Of a DNA stretch of 64,000 nucleotides, positions 46,155 to 56,797 are shown in pieces. The stretch's first letter is position 1. Every line of letters starts with the position of its first letter. Both the position numbers and the translations under genes were made by a program. The notes beneath the pieces are model-generated. The model was not told the DNA's origin. It saw nothing but the letters and a program-made list of their open reading frames with translations, and did not search any database. Source of the stretch: Rouxiella sp. S1S-2 (GTDB lineage Bacteria; Pseudomonadota; Gammaproteobacteria; Enterobacterales; Enterobacteriaceae); the NCBI RefSeq assembly GCF_009208105.1, contig NZ_WFKL01000001.1, forward strand, positions 372,001-436,000. The letters run 5' to 3'.

Positions 46155-47987
46155 ATGTTGTACCGTCGATTTGAACGGTTGATTGATATTTTCAAAGCGC
46201 CTCCCAGTGAGGCAACGCCCGATAAAGTCTGGCCTTTCTACTTTTACTATCTGCGTCAGGTGTGGCCGAGCTTTACCGCGTTGTTGGTGGTGGGTCTGAT
46301 TGGCTCACTGATTGAAGTGTCGCTGTTTAGCTATCTCAGTACCATTATCGACCTGACCCGTGATACGCCCTCCGCCAGCTTCTTTAGCGATCACGCGGGA
46401 GAACTGCTGTGGATGGCGGCGGTTGCACTGATTATGCGACCGATATTTATCTGCCTGCATGATCTGTTGGTGCACCAAAGCATCAGCCCTGGCATGACCA
46501 GCATGATCCGTTGGCAGAACCATAACTATGTGCTGCGCCAAAGTGTGAATTTTTTCCAGAATGATTTTGCCGGGCGCATTGCTCAACGCATTATGCAAAC
46601 CGGTAGTTCACTGCGAGATTCGGCGGTGCAGGCAGTCGATGCCATCTGGCACGTGGTAATTTATGCGGCCAGTGCGCTGTTTCTTTTTGCCGAAGCCGAC
46701 TGGCATTTGATGATCCCGCTTACCGTCTGGATTGTGCTCTACAGCCTGTCTCTGTGGTATTTCGTGCCGCGGGTGAAGGCACGTTCGGTGGTCTCTTCGG
46801 AGGCGCGTTCCAAGCTGATGGGCACCATTGTTGATGGTTATACCAACATCACCACCCTCAAACTTTTTGCGCATACCGACCTCGAGCAAAAATATGCGCG
46901 CGAGGCGATTACCGAGCAGACCGAGAAAACCCAGCTGGCGAGTCGCCTGGTGACTAGCATGGATTTTACTATCACCGTGTTAAACGGGGTGCTGATTGTG
47001 AGCACTACCGGACTGGCACTGTGGTTGTGGACGCAGTCGTTGATTAGCGTCGGGGCTATTGCCTTGGCGACAGGGCTGGTTATTCGTATCGTCAGTATGT
47101 CGGGCTGGATCATGTGGGTGGTCAACGGTATTTTTGAAAATATCGGCATGGTGCAGGACGGCCTGCAGACTATCGCGCAGCCGGTCAGCGTGACCGACAA
47201 ACCTCAGGCACCGGCGCTGAAAGTCAGTCAGGGTACGATTCGTTTTGACCATGTTAACTTCAACTATGGAAAAAGCCGCAGTGTGATTAATGGGTTGGAT
47301 TTGACGATTCGCCCCGGTGAGAAGATTGGCCTGATTGGGCCTTCGGGTGCCGGCAAGTCAACGATGGTGAACCTGTTGCTCCGGCTTTATGACCTCGACG
47401 GTGGCCGAATTTTGATTGACGATCAGGACATTTCTCAGGTCACGCAGGAGAGTCTGCGCGCGCAAATCGGCATGATAACGCAGGACACTTCGCTGCTGCA
47501 CCGCTCGATTCGCGATAACCTGCTTTATGGTCGGCCGGGTGCCAGCGACGAAGAGCTGGTCAATGCTATCCGTCAGGCGCGCGCCGACGAGTTTATTCCC
47601 GAGCTTTCAGACCCGCAGGGGCGAAGGGGGCTGGACGCGCACGTAGGCGAACGTGGGGTGAAACTCTCTGGCGGACAGCGCCAGCGTATCGCCATTGCGC
47701 GCGTGCTGCTGAAAAACGCGCCGATCCTGATTATGGACGAAGCGACCTCGGCATTAGACTCAGAGGTGGAAGCGGCGATTCAGGAGAGTTTAGAAACCCT
47801 GATGACCCACAAAACGGTCATTGCTATCGCGCACCGACTGTCAACCATCGCCAAAATGGACCGGCTGGTGGTGCTCGACCAAGGGCAAATTGTTGAAATT
47901 GGCAGTCACGGCGAACTGCTGGCCAAAAAAGGCCTGTATGCCCGACTGTGGCAGCATCAGACCGGTGGTTTTGTGGGTATGGACTGA
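46155..47987 (+). CDS. ABC exporter, fused permease-ATPase
   Basis: Half-transporter of 610 aa with an N-terminal six-helix exporter domain (about residues 35-330) and a C-terminal ATPase. Walker A GPSGAGKST is near residue 396, the signature is [15 protein letters not shown], Walker B is ILIMDEATSALDSE and the H-loop is AIAHRLSTI. Sequence style matches the MsbA/MdlB-like multidrug or lipid exporters, which work as homodimers or with a partner. No partner half-transporter is adjacent. It ends 7 nt before the convergent acyltransferase gene. Confidence 0.9.
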   Translation: MLYRRFERLIDIFKAPPSEATPDKVWPFYFYYLRQVWPSFTALLVVGLIGSLIEVSLFSYLSTIIDLTRDTPSASFFSDHAGELLWMAAVALIMRPIFICLHDLLVHQSISPGMTSMIRWQNHNYVLRQSVNFFQNDFAGRIAQRIMQTGSSLRDSAVQAVDAIWHVVIYAASALFLFAEADWHLMIPLTVWIVLYSLSLWYFVPRVKARSVVSSEARSKLMGTIVDGYTNITTLKLFAHTDLEQKYAREAITEQTEKTQLASRLVTSMDFTITVLNGVLIVSTTGLALWLWTQSLISVGAIALATGLVIRIVSMSGWIMWVVNGIFENIGMVQDGLQTIAQPVSVTDKPQAPALKVSQGTIRFDHVNFNYGKSRSVINGLDLTIRPGEKIGLIGPSGAGKSTMVNLLLRLYDLDGGRILIDDQDISQVTQESLRAQIGMITQDTSLLHRSIRDNLLYGRPGASDEELVNAIRQARADEFIPELSDPQGRRGLDAHVGERGVKLSGGQRQRIAIARVLLKNAPILIMDEATSALDSEVEAAIQESLETLMTHKTVIAIAHRLSTIAKMDRLVVLDQGQIVEIGSHGELLAKKGLYARLWQHQTGGFVGMD

Positions 47988-47994
47988 GTAAATC

Positions 47995-49122
47995 TCAGGC
48001 CTGTTCCTGCCGATAAGGCAGCGCGTCGCGGGCTTCAATAGCCCAGGCGCGCACGCCGTCTCGCTCCTGTTGCAAAAAATCTTCCACCGCACTGCGCAAA
48101 CCTGGATGACGCAAATAATGCCATGAGTCGGTTAATACTGGCTCAAATCCACGAATTAGCTTATGTTCGCCCTGTGCACCGGCGTCAAAACGTGCAAGAC
48201 CTTTGGCAATTGCATAATCCATCCCCTGATAAAAACAGGTCTCAAAGTGCAGCCGGTCGAATTCGGCCAGGCAGCCCCAGTAGCGGCCATAGAAGGTGTC
48301 GCCACTGACCAGACTCAGCGCCATTGCCACCGGACGGCCCAGCTGTTCGGCCATCACCACCTGAACAGTTTCGGGCATCCGTTCGGCCAGCAGGCTGAAA
48401 AAGTCACGCGTCAGGTAAGGTGAACGACCGCGAACGTCGTAGGTATTGGCATAACAGGCATAGATAAAATCCCACTGCGCCTCAGTAATCTGCGCGCCTT
48501 CAAGCCATTGGAATTCAATGCCCTGCGCGACCACCTGTTCGCGCTCTTTGCGCATCTGCTTGCGTTTGCGCGAGGTCAGCGTGTCGAGAAAATCCTGAAA
48601 ATCGCGATAGCCGCGGTTGTGCCAGTGATACTGGCATCCCAGCCGATGCAGCCATTCGCTTTGCTCGCTAACCAGCTGATTATCACGCGGGTCGGTAAAG
48701 TTGATGTGTGCACTGGAGAGACCTTGCTGCTGCAGATACTCGGGTAACGCCCGGAGAAGTTGCTGTGCTACTTCGGGCGCGCCGAGCAGACGCCTTCCGC
48801 CAACCGGGCTAAACGGTGCCGCACCGAGCCATTTCGGGTAATAGGGAATGCGGGCGCGGTGACAGGCATCGGCCCAGGCGTGGTCAAATACGTATTCGCC
48901 GGAGGAGTTCGATTTGCGATAGCCGGGAACGGCCGCCAGCGTTTTGCCATCCTGTTGCCACAGTAAGTGTTCACTTTGCCAGCCCGAATCGGGGCCAAGC
49001 GAACCGCTGTCTTCCAGTGCGGTTAAAAAAGCGTGACGCAGAAAAGGCTGTCCGGCAGGGACCAACGCATCCCACTCTTCGGCGGGCAAATCGCCAAGAC
49101 AGGCAAGGGACGTTAACGACAT
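47995..49122 (-). CDS. FemAB/GNAT-like predicted acyltransferase (DUF482 type)
   Basis: Predicted cytoplasmic acyltransferase of 375 aa. It is recognised by RHAFLTALEDSGSLGPDSGW near the N-terminus, RKQMRKEREQVVAQGIEF near residue 190, and HYCW-like family blocks such as FDAGAQGEHKLIRGFEPVLTDSWHYL near the C-terminus. Relatives are annotated as peptidoglycan/arginine-like N-acyltransferases, without a proven reaction. It appears monocistronic, with a wrbA remnant upstream on the same strand. Confidence 0.8.
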   Translation of the reverse strand: MSLTSLACLGDLPAEEWDALVPAGQPFLRHAFLTALEDSGSLGPDSGWQSEHLLWQQDGKTLAAVPGYRKSNSSGEYVFDHAWADACHRARIPYYPKWLGAAPFSPVGGRRLLGAPEVAQQLLRALPEYLQQQGLSSAHINFTDPRDNQLVSEQSEWLHRLGCQYHWHNRGYRDFQDFLDTLTSRKRKQMRKEREQVVAQGIEFQWLEGAQITEAQWDFIYACYANTYDVRGRSPYLTRDFFSLLAERMPETVQVVMAEQLGRPVAMALSLVSGDTFYGRYWGCLAEFDRLHFETCFYQGMDYAIAKGLARFDAGAQGEHKLIRGFEPVLTDSWHYLRHPGLRSAVEDFLQQERDGVRAWAIEARDALPYRQEQA

Positions 49123-49232
49123 AGGTTTTTCCCGAAGAAGTGCTAGAAGAAGTTCTCCCTGATAATGACACCTGCGCGAAAAATTAAAAAGTCGGACGCT
49201 AAGGCAATCTGGCTTTTTGATGATGGGAGGGG

Positions 49233-49328
49233 TTACCGTGTTATCAGTTTTGCACCTTCTGCAACACTCTGCGCCATGGTTTCGATGTGACCATACATTG
49301 AATGGTAAAGTACTAAAACTTTAATCAT
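49233..49328 (-). pseudogene. wrbA: Truncated wrbA remnant (NAD(P)H:quinone oxidoreductase)
   Basis: The ATG at 49328 begins (M)[19 protein letters not shown] followed by SVAEGAK, a near-exact match to the N-terminus of WrbA, the FMN-dependent quinone reductase of about 198 aa. After this the frame reads LITR and stops at 49233. The remaining 170 or so residues, including the tetramer and FMN-binding segments, are not found downstream. This is therefore a 5' fragment left by a deletion or rearrangement. Confidence 0.8.
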
Positions 49329-49517
49329 TTTTGGTTCTTCTTTCAGGGTTTCAGGTGTCGAATCATTACCCAATAACCTTGCGAAGAATTGACTCAGTAA
49401 TCCCACGTCACCCTCCACAACTTTGGACAGTTGATGAGTGAAAGATTACATCCTCGGCGCATATTGGTTACTTAACAATCCCAAACTTTTGATGGGTTCG
49501 GTCAGTTTTATTGAACG

Positions 49518-51944
49518 TTATTTCAACAATGGTTGATTGTTCAATATCCACCACGGTGCTGTTTTCTGAACCAACTGCTGTTGGAAGTGCTGGAGTGTTG
49601 ACAGTGTAAGGCTTGAAATCGCCTCGGCGGTGAGCAGGGGAGCATAGGCGTGTGCGCTTAACCAACGTTCGCGAGTCTGCTCAAGTTTATCCTGAGCGGG
49701 GACCTCAATACTGTGCCTTAGCGCTGAGCATTTTTCGGCGAAGAGTGTGGGAGAGGTTTCGAGGATGATGTCTTGCATATCGACGATAAATTGCTGTATT
49801 TCAGCATAAATCCGCTCAGCAGAATAACTGGGAGACTGTACTGCAAACATGATTCCACTTTCTCCCGCCGATTGCATAAAACGGCAGGTAACGACATAGC
49901 CCATGTTTTGTTCAACCCGCAGTCGCTGGAAAAAACGCGGTTCAAAAAATGACGCCAGAATACGCCAGGCGGCAAGGCAGACGGCAGTTTGCTCCGGCAG
50001 CGGACAAAACAGCAAAACGGCGGCATCTTCGCTATCGGTCGGGAAAATTGATTTGACCTCGGCCGCACGCGGCGCACGCGCCTGGACTTTTTCGTCGTTG
50101 ATGTGCCCCGGAAAACGGCTCAAAAGATGAGCAATTCCTTCTAAAAGCCCTGAGCTTCCGCCGTAAAGCGCCGCGTTCCAATGAAGACGGCTAAAGTTCG
50201 TGGCTTCACTTTCACCCGTCGCCTCTCCGCTGAGCAGCCTTGGCAGCTGATTGAGCAAGCAGCGAATAGCGATATCGCTTTGTAAGGCCTTCTCGGCAAG
50301 GAGATACTGCCTTTCACCTTGATCCTGCAGCGTTTTCGGCATCGTTAAAAGCTGCACTATTAGCGCATTTAGTGTACTGAGTATCACGTCATCAGTGCCG
50401 CTTAACTGCAGCAGCCACTGCCCCTGATAGCGCTCAAAGGAAAGGCTGCCTCCCCGATGTGCACAGTCACCGACAATAGCGCGCAAGCTGGCCTGCATCT
50501 GATGGGCATTGCGCAGGGTCAAGGGGGTCGCCGCTGCTGGACTGAGGATCAGCACGCCCTCGCTATACTCACTTTTTATCTGAGGCAGGCCGACTTTTTC
50601 GGCAGGAAAGTATAGTCGTTCCGGCACACTGTTTTGCGGATAAAAAGCCAGCTTGGGCAAGTCTATGGCATTCACAGCCGGCCAGGTTATTGGGGCCAGC
50701 GCAAGCTCAAATCCTTGAACACATCGTGTTGAATTATTCACGTTTGGCGTGACCCACAGTCGCGTCAGATTATCGGTCTTAAGTTGGTCCAGTAGGCTTT
50801 GCCAGCCGGCAAGCAGTTCAGCATCGCTCTGTTCAATCGGTGGAAAACCAAAGGCAGTAGCACGTAACTTATCGACCGGCGTCAGCTGTGAAAACGGTTG
50901 AGCCGCAAGGTTGGCATAATGGTGCAGCTGCAGCGGCGACACCGTTCTTAAATGTCGTAATCCATGCTGGAAGAGAGCCTCAGCGCGGGCCGCTGTTTCA
51001 GGCCTCGCATCGTTAAGCATCATCTCTATGCTGATAATCGAGCCATTTTCGCTGCAGTAGGGTAATGATAGCTGCACAGTGTCGCAACATCCCTGCGTGC
51101 GCAGCGCTGCCAGCAGGCTGTTTTGCGCCTCGTCAGTTAAAATCTGGCGCAATAAAGTCAGCGAGGAGGCATCGGGGCGATGGGTCTCTGGCAATGTGAA
51201 GGACAGCTGCAAGCGAGGCGTCGCGCCGCTTTGCATCGAGAAATCACGTTCATGGCCCAGCGTTAGCGGCTGAGTGAGGGGCGATTGTTTCTCTTGTGCT
51301 GCTGGAAATAGTGTCGCGTACTGCGTCGCCAGTGCGGCGAGTTCTTCTACAGACTGTGGACCCGAGAGCCAGAGGGTCAGATTACCGCTGTGGAAATACT
51401 GCTGGTGATAATCGCTCAGCGCCTGCTGCAGCGAATCGATATCTTGGCCAAAATGCGCCAAATTTCCAACGTGAAAGCGGGTTAATGCTGTGGGTGATAT
51501 TAACGCTGCACCGAGCGCCGCCTCGCATAACGTGTCGGTATCGGTGCTTAACATCTTAAACTCGGCGTCGATTACCGCCATTTCTTGCGCGATAGAATCT
51601 GCGGCAAGCAGCGGTCGCGCCAGCATATCAACCAGCCGGGCAAAACCGTCGTCCAACTTGGGCGCAGCGATATCAAAAAACCAGGCGGTCATCGTTGGAA
51701 GCGTGGTGGCATTGAGCCTCGCGCCTTCGGCCTGCGCCCAGCTCATCAGGCGCTGCGAGCCCTGATAATGTTGACTGCCGGCAAACACCACGTGTTCGAA
51801 TAAGTGTGCCAGCCCCGGCCACGCTGAGGGTTCGTGATGACTGCCGGCCGAGAGATGAAACAGGGCAGCCGCGTGTGAGGCCTGCGGGCTGTGAGTCAGA
51901 TTGACCCGCAGGCCGTTCGCCAGTTGCAGCCTTTTTTGCATCAT
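49518..51944 (-). CDS. pqqF: PqqF, M16-family peptidase of PQQ biosynthesis
   Basis: Zinc protease of about 808 aa that helps release the cross-linked Glu-Tyr from the PqqA peptide. The zinc motif HLFEH is at residues 47-51 (numbered from the first ATG), and Glu128, 77 residues after His51, fits as the third ligand. The ATG at 51944 overlaps the pqqE stop (ATGATG). It is last of pqqABCDEF. In contrast to YhjJ in this window, the catalytic motif is intact. Confidence 0.93.
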   Translation of the reverse strand: MMQKRLQLANGLRVNLTHSPQASHAAALFHLSAGSHHEPSAWPGLAHLFEHVVFAGSQHYQGSQRLMSWAQAEGARLNATTLPTMTAWFFDIAAPKLDDGFARLVDMLARPLLAADSIAQEMAVIDAEFKMLSTDTDTLCEAALGAALISPTALTRFHVGNLAHFGQDIDSLQQALSDYHQQYFHSGNLTLWLSGPQSVEELAALATQYATLFPAAQEKQSPLTQPLTLGHERDFSMQSGATPRLQLSFTLPETHRPDASSLTLLRQILTDEAQNSLLAALRTQGCCDTVQLSLPYCSENGSIISIEMMLNDARPETAARAEALFQHGLRHLRTVSPLQLHHYANLAAQPFSQLTPVDKLRATAFGFPPIEQSDAELLAGWQSLLDQLKTDNLTRLWVTPNVNNSTRCVQGFELALAPITWPAVNAIDLPKLAFYPQNSVPERLYFPAEKVGLPQIKSEYSEGVLILSPAAATPLTLRNAHQMQASLRAIVGDCAHRGGSLSFERYQGQWLLQLSGTDDVILSTLNALIVQLLTMPKTLQDQGERQYLLAEKALQSDIAIRCLLNQLPRLLSGEATGESEATNFSRLHWNAALYGGSSGLLEGIAHLLSRFPGHINDEKVQARAPRAAEVKSIFPTDSEDAAVLLFCPLPEQTAVCLAAWRILASFFEPRFFQRLRVEQNMGYVVTCRFMQSAGESGIMFAVQSPSYSAERIYAEIQQFIVDMQDIILETSPTLFAEKCSALRHSIEVPAQDKLEQTRERWLSAHAYAPLLTAEAISSLTLSTLQHFQQQLVQKTAPWWILNNQPLLK

Positions 51945-53086
51945 GGCACCGGCGTTTTGAAAATCAGCTGCTGAGAGTTTTTGCGGTTGCGGAACTGTAG
52001 CTGGCTGACCTGAATATTGGTGCAGTTGGCCTGCTCGCGCGCTTCTAAAATCATGCCGTGATGCTCTGATTTGGAACATACCGGATCGGCGTTATCGGCA
52101 TTGCCGGTCAGCATAAAGGCCTGACAGCGGCAGCCGCCAAAATCTTTCTCTTTTTCCGAGCAGGAACGACAAGGCTCCGGCATCCAGTCAAAGCCGCGAT
52201 ATTTATTAAAGCCAAACGAGTTGTACCAGATGTCTTGTAAGGATTGTTCCAGCACCGACGGAAACTCGACCGGCAGCTGGCGCGCGCTGTGGCAAGGCAG
52301 CGCCATACCTTCCGGCGTTACGCTTAAGAAAATTGCACCCCAACCGCCCATGCAACCCTTCGGACGCTCCTCATAATAATCGGGCGTCACAAACAGCAGG
52401 TTGGCCAGATTGCCTTTGTCGGCCATCTTGACGCGATACTCCGCCACGACCGCTTCGGCATCAGCGATTTGTTGCCGAGTTGGCAGCAGGCCTTCGCGGT
52501 TCAGCTGCGCCCAGCCGTAAAACTGGCAGGTCGCCAGCTCGACGTCGTCGGCCTCCAGCTCAATGCTCAGTTCGATGATTTTATCAATCTGATGAATATT
52601 ATGGCGATGCAGCACAAAGTTAAGCACCATAGGATAGCCGTGGGCTTTCACTGCTTTGGCCATATCCAGTTTCTGCTGAAATGCCTTGGCAGAACCGGCC
52701 AGCGCGGCGTTGAGCGTTTCGTCACTGGCCTGAAAGCTTATCTGAATATGATCCAGACCGGCTTCGGCGAAGGCGTCGATTTTCTTTTCGGTCAAACCAA
52801 TGCCAGAAGTGATCAGATTGGTATAAAAACCGAGATCACGCGCCGCCTTGATAAGCTCGGGCAAGTCCTTGCGCACCAGCGGTTCACCGCCGGAGAAGCC
52901 AATTTGCACCGCGCCCATCGCACGCGCCTGTTCAAACACCGTAATCCATTGTTCGGTGGTCAGCTCTTTCTCCTGCTTGGCAAAATCGAGCGGATTTGAG
53001 CAGTAGGGACACTGCAACGGACAACGATAAGTCAACTCCGCCAGCAACCAGAGCGGCGGTTTGACCTGGGGTTTAAGCAGGTTCAC
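51941..53086 (-). CDS. pqqE: PqqE, radical SAM enzyme of PQQ biosynthesis
   Basis: Radical S-adenosylmethionine enzyme, 381 aa, which forms the carbon-carbon bond between Glu and Tyr of PqqA with PqqD as chaperone. The radical SAM cluster CPLQCPYC gives Cys22, Cys26 and Cys29. The SAM-contact [12 protein letters not shown] follows near residue 63. The C-terminal SPASM cysteines are in [28 protein letters not shown] and CSKSEHH. It overlaps pqqD by 14 nt. Confidence 0.96.
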   Translation of the reverse strand: MNLLKPQVKPPLWLLAELTYRCPLQCPYCSNPLDFAKQEKELTTEQWITVFEQARAMGAVQIGFSGGEPLVRKDLPELIKAARDLGFYTNLITSGIGLTEKKIDAFAEAGLDHIQISFQASDETLNAALAGSAKAFQQKLDMAKAVKAHGYPMVLNFVLHRHNIHQIDKIIELSIELEADDVELATCQFYGWAQLNREGLLPTRQQIADAEAVVAEYRVKMADKGNLANLLFVTPDYYEERPKGCMGGWGAIFLSVTPEGMALPCHSARQLPVEFPSVLEQSLQDIWYNSFGFNKYRGFDWMPEPCRSCSEKEKDFGGCRCQAFMLTGNADNADPVCSKSEHHGMILEAREQANCTNIQVSQLQFRNRKNSQQLIFKTPVP

Positions 53087-53360
53087 GGAAAATTATCCAT
53101 TTTTGTTCATAGGCTTGGGCAAAAAACTCTTTCACGTCGTCGTCAACGCCGCCCGCTTCTGGGAAACGCTGATTCAGCCCGTCAATGATTTCTGAAAGCA
53201 GGCGTTTACCGTCGACGTTTTCCAAAATCATGGCGGCGCTTTCATTGAGTTTTGCCATGCCTTCGGGGTAAAGGATCACGTGGCAATCTTGTGTCGGCTC
53301 CCACTGCAAGCGGAAACCGCGACGAAACATTGGCACCTGATTGACGTTAATTTCGATCAC
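53073..53360 (-). CDS. pqqD: PqqD, PqqA peptide chaperone
   Basis: Small winged-helix-like RiPP recognition protein, 95 aa, that binds the PqqA leader and presents it to PqqE. It begins [35 protein letters not shown], the conserved family core. It overlaps pqqC by 4 nt and pqqE by 14 nt, indicating tight translational coupling. Confidence 0.95.
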   Translation of the reverse strand: MIEINVNQVPMFRRGFRLQWEPTQDCHVILYPEGMAKLNESAAMILENVDGKRLLSEIIDGLNQRFPEAGGVDDDVKEFFAQAYEQKWIIFREPA

Positions 53361-54124
53361 AGAAGCTTTCCTTTATGCCATACCGGCTGCTGCGTTACGC
53401 TGTGGTAAGGCGCACGGTTGAGCTCATAGGCCATGGTCATTGAGTCGAGCATGGTCCACAGAATGTCGAGCTTGAACTGCAGGATTTCGAGCATGCGTTG
53501 CTGCTTTTCTACCGTATTACAGTACGCCAGCGCCAGCGCCAAACCGTGCTCGACGTCGCGATTTGCCTGACTCAGACGGCTGCGGAAATAGTGATAACCT
53601 TCCTGCTGGATCCACGGGTAGTGATTCGGCCAGCTGTCGAGCCGCGACTGATGGATCTGCGGCGCAAACAGCTCGGTCAGAGAGCTGCAGGCGGCTTCCT
53701 GCCACACCGCACGGCGGGCGAAGCTGACGTAGGCGTCAACGGCGAAACGTACGCCAGGCAGCACCCTCTCTTCTGAAAGCAGCTCGTCACGGTCAAGGCC
53801 TACGGCCTCGCCGAGCTGCAACCAGGCTTCAATTCCGCCTTCGCTGTCGCTGTGACCATCGTGGTCAAGAATGCGCTGCACCCATTTGCGGCGGGTTTGG
53901 GCATCAGGACAGTTAGCCATAATTGCCGCGTCTTTCATGGGAATACTGGTCTGATAATAGAAGCGGTTCGCCACCCATCCCTGAATCTGTTCGCGCGTGG
54001 CCTGGCCGTTGTGCATCGCGATATGATAAGGGTGGTGAATATGATAATAAGCACCTTTCGCACGCAGTGCCTGTTCAAACTCTTGCGGCGACATTAGCAC
54101 CGCCGTGGAATTAAAAGCGTTCAT
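53357..54124 (-). CDS. pqqC: PqqC, pyrroloquinoline-quinone synthase
   Basis: Cofactorless oxidase, 255 aa, catalysing the last step: ring closure and eight-electron oxidation to PQQ. Family blocks are [49 protein letters not shown] and [28 protein letters not shown]. The active-site histidines and Arg/Tyr residues sit in these blocks. It lies 10 nt after pqqB. Confidence 0.96.
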   Translation of the reverse strand: MNAFNSTAVLMSPQEFEQALRAKGAYYHIHHPYHIAMHNGQATREQIQGWVANRFYYQTSIPMKDAAIMANCPDAQTRRKWVQRILDHDGHSDSEGGIEAWLQLGEAVGLDRDELLSEERVLPGVRFAVDAYVSFARRAVWQEAACSSLTELFAPQIHQSRLDSWPNHYPWIQQEGYHYFRSRLSQANRDVEHGLALALAYCNTVEKQQRMLEILQFKLDILWTMLDSMTMAYELNRAPYHSVTQQPVWHKGKLL

Positions 54125-54134
54125 CTTCGGTTAC

Positions 54135-55046
54135 CTAAAGTGCAATACGCATGCCATCCCAACTGACCTCAACGCCTTGCGCGGTAAGCGCCACACGTTC
54201 AGCGGAGGACTCGTCGAGGATTGGGTTGGTGTTATTGATATGAATAAGGATTTTACGCTCGGCGGGCAGAGTGGAGAGCAGTTCCATCAGGCCCTGCTTC
54301 TCGGCCAGCGCCAGGTGACCCATATCCTTGCCGGTATTGCGACCGACGCCGGTATTGGCCAGCTCGTTATCGCGCCACAGTGTGCCGTCGATCAGCAGGC
54401 AGTCGGCTTTTTTAAGCCAGCCCATCAGCGCATCATCGGGTTCACCCAGACCTGGCGCATACATCAGCGTCTTACCGGTACGGGTATCTTCAATAAACAG
54501 GGCAATATTGTGGCCTGGCAGCGGTTTGCCGCGATATTCGGAATACGGCGGCGCATTGCTCAGCAGCGGGATAGCGGTAAATTTCAGTGCCGGACAGACC
54601 GTGGTCGTAAACGCTTCGTCGGGGTCAATGGCGTGATGTACCAGGCCACCGTTCCAATGAGAAAGCATGGTGAAAATTGGGAAACCGGTGGTCAAATCCT
54701 GATGAACCTCTGGCGTGCACCACACCTGATGCGGACAGCCTTCTCGCAAATTGAGCAGGCCTGCGCTGTGATCAATCTGGCTATCCGTAAGAATGATTGA
54801 ACCAATCGCCGTACCGCGCAGCACACCGTGTTTATTCAGCTCAGGTGTGGCGGCAATTTGATGGCAAACGTCGGGGGAGGCGTTACACAGCACCCAATCT
54901 ATACCGTCGTCACTGATAGCAATCGACGATTGCGTACGTGCCGAGGTTTTCATGGTGCCATTGCGCACGCCCTGACAGTTGTTGCAGTTGCAGTTCCACT
55001 GAGGGAAGCCACCGCCAGCAGCGGAACCAAGAACGTTAATCAGCAT
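54135..55046 (-). CDS. pqqB: PqqB, metallo-hydrolase of PQQ biosynthesis
   Basis: Metallo-beta-lactamase-fold, iron-dependent hydroxylase that oxidises the tyrosine ring of the Glu-Tyr intermediate; 303 aa. The start [25 protein letters not shown] carries the structural CxCxxC zinc site. [16 protein letters not shown] holds the His/Asp metal site, and [11 protein letters not shown] is the C-terminal family block. A terminator-like hairpin separates it from pqqA. Confidence 0.95.
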   Translation of the reverse strand: MLINVLGSAAGGGFPQWNCNCNNCQGVRNGTMKTSARTQSSIAISDDGIDWVLCNASPDVCHQIAATPELNKHGVLRGTAIGSIILTDSQIDHSAGLLNLREGCPHQVWCTPEVHQDLTTGFPIFTMLSHWNGGLVHHAIDPDEAFTTTVCPALKFTAIPLLSNAPPYSEYRGKPLPGHNIALFIEDTRTGKTLMYAPGLGEPDDALMGWLKKADCLLIDGTLWRDNELANTGVGRNTGKDMGHLALAEKQGLMELLSTLPAERKILIHINNTNPILDESSAERVALTAQGVEVSWDGMRIAL

Positions 55047-55067
55047 GTGTAGACCAGGAGTAGAAAG

Positions 55068-55096
55068 AAAAAAATGCCCACAGCGAACTGCGGGCA
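55068..55096 (-). terminator. Attenuator/terminator between pqqA and pqqB
   Basis: Read on the minus strand, TGCCCGCAG-TTCG-CTGTGGGCA forms a 9-bp stem (one G-T pair) with a UUCG-type tetraloop followed by seven Ts (55074-55068). It starts 8 nt after the pqqA stop. It should end most transcripts, giving high pqqA and lower pqqB-F expression. Confidence 0.85.
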
Positions 55097-55103
55097 GGGG
55101 GGA

Positions 55104-55181
55104 TTAGCGGTTAGAGATGTACAGAGTAACTTCTAAGCCCAGACGCAGATCAACAAATTTAGGTTTGGTCCATGTAGTCAT
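55104..55181 (-). CDS. pqqA: PqqA, PQQ precursor peptide
   Basis: Ribosomal precursor peptide of 25 aa, beginning MTTWTKPKFVDLRLGLEV and ending TLYISNR. Glu17 and Tyr21 in the E-V-T-L-Y motif are the residues fused into PQQ. GAGGAG lies upstream of the ATG at 55181. It is first gene of pqqABCDEF and is followed by an attenuator. Confidence 0.96.
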   Translation of the reverse strand: MTTWTKPKFVDLRLGLEVTLYISNR

Positions 55182-55367
55182 GGTCGACTCCTCGTGGTGT
55201 TACAGGTTAAAAAAACATCATGCCAACAGTTATTGCGGCAGATGACGTGCTCGTTGTCAAATATTCAAAATTTGGCGCGGCAGATGTTCCTCCTAAGCTA
55301 AAGTGATATCAACCACGCAAAGAGTAGGGGGATGGCTCACGATGCGCACCGTAAGCCCTTGTTAAGG

Positions 55368-56438
55368 TTATTCACCCCAAGTTTGCTTTAATACTTTTAA
55401 CCAGTTGCGATAGGCAAGTTTCTCGATCAGCTCATCGCTGTAACCGGCCTGTTTCATCGTTTGTAACAGTAATGGCAGACCCGTAACATCGCCTAACGCG
55501 TCGGGGACACTGATGCCGTCAAAATCAGAACCCAGCCCGACGTGGTCTTCGCCCAATTTTTCCAGCAAATAGTCAATGTGCTGCACTATCCGTTCCAGCG
55601 GCGTGTCGGCGTCTCGTTTACCGTCTGCACGCAGGAAAGCGTTGCCAAAGTTCACGCCAACAAAGCCGTCGCTTTCGGCAATCGCCGCCAGCTGTTTATC
55701 GGTCAAATTACGCGGTTGGGCGCAGAGTGCATGAGCATTGGAGTGAGTAGCGACGAGCGGTGCATCGCTAAAACGCGCCGTCTGCCAGAAGGCTTTCTCA
55801 TTCATGTGCGAGAGGTCAATGAGGATTTTTTTGCGATTGCAGGCGCGCAGCAGGCCAAGACCGGCCAGCGTGAGGCCATCGCCGCTGTCGGGGGAGCCGG
55901 GAAAATCACCGGTCACGCCTACGCCAAACTGATTCGGTAAGTTCCACAGCGGTCCCAGGCTGCGCAGCCCTGCCTGATAAAACATATCCAGATTACTCAG
56001 CGAAACGTCAACCGCTTCTGCGCCCTCAATGTGCAGCACCATCGCCAACACGCCTTGCTCAATGCAACTTTCAATCTCGCGCACTGTGCGACAAATTTTT
56101 GCACGCCCGGCAGACTGATTCTCGATACGCTGCAGCAGGCTGATTTGCTGATGAGTTATCGCCAGCGGATCGTGCGGCTGTGTAGCAGCATTCGGTTTCA
56201 GCTTGGGCATGTAAGACGCGGGGGGGATAAACACCGCAAAAAGGCCCCCGGCAAAACCGCCTGCACGCATACGAGGCAGGTCCAGATGACCGTCCGGCGT
56301 TCCATCAGGTTTTTCTTCCAGCGTGCCGTCTAGAAAAAGTGCCACCGAGTCTGGCGCATCGTTCAACCAAAGGCGCAGCAAAAGGTCATTATGGCCGTCA
56401 AAAACAGGCTGAAGCGGGAATTGCAGATTATGGGTCAT
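55368..56438 (-). CDS. M19-family membrane dipeptidase
   Basis: Zinc dipeptidase of the renal dipeptidase (M19) family, 356 aa. Metal ligands are visible: HND in FDGHNDLLLRLW near residue 16, Glu in LHIEGAEAVD near 137, and His in VATHSNAHALC near 233 with a further His region in VGLGSDFDG. No signal peptide is seen, so it is probably cytoplasmic. It lies on the same strand 186 nt upstream of pqqA; a role in degrading PqqA-derived dipeptides is possible but is only inferred from location. Confidence 0.87.
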   Translation of the reverse strand: MTHNLQFPLQPVFDGHNDLLLRLWLNDAPDSVALFLDGTLEEKPDGTPDGHLDLPRMRAGGFAGGLFAVFIPPASYMPKLKPNAATQPHDPLAITHQQISLLQRIENQSAGRAKICRTVREIESCIEQGVLAMVLHIEGAEAVDVSLSNLDMFYQAGLRSLGPLWNLPNQFGVGVTGDFPGSPDSGDGLTLAGLGLLRACNRKKILIDLSHMNEKAFWQTARFSDAPLVATHSNAHALCAQPRNLTDKQLAAIAESDGFVGVNFGNAFLRADGKRDADTPLERIVQHIDYLLEKLGEDHVGLGSDFDGISVPDALGDVTGLPLLLQTMKQAGYSDELIEKLAYRNWLKVLKQTWGE

Positions 56439-56797
56439 CAGGATATTCAGTATGTGAAAAGGAGATTGCGTATCTATTAAAAAATATTAAATAAATTATA
56501 GCGCATTGAACATTAAGTACGCCCGATAAAAAGTGCGGCTCAATTAATCAAGTTGAAAGGAAATATCACGATCAATTAAATATATCGCAGAAAAACTCTG
56601 ACCTAGTGATATGAAATAAATGAATTTTTTCAGGCTGCAAAACCTGTCAAAAAATTTTGAACAACTAGACAAATTCTTTCCGCTATCCGCTTCAATCACC
56701 CTGACATATTGTTATCCCCAGTAGCCAGTTGAAACAAAAAAACTTATAAATATTCACAACAAATTAACTTAACAATACGCTCTGAGAGGATATACAC
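56439..56797. promoter_or_regulatory. Divergent promoter region, dipeptidase / isochorismatase-like gene
   Basis: These 359 A+T-rich bases separate divergent genes and must carry both promoters. I cannot assign specific operators. The isochorismatase-like gene has GAGAGGA about 10 nt before its ATG. Confidence 0.35.
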
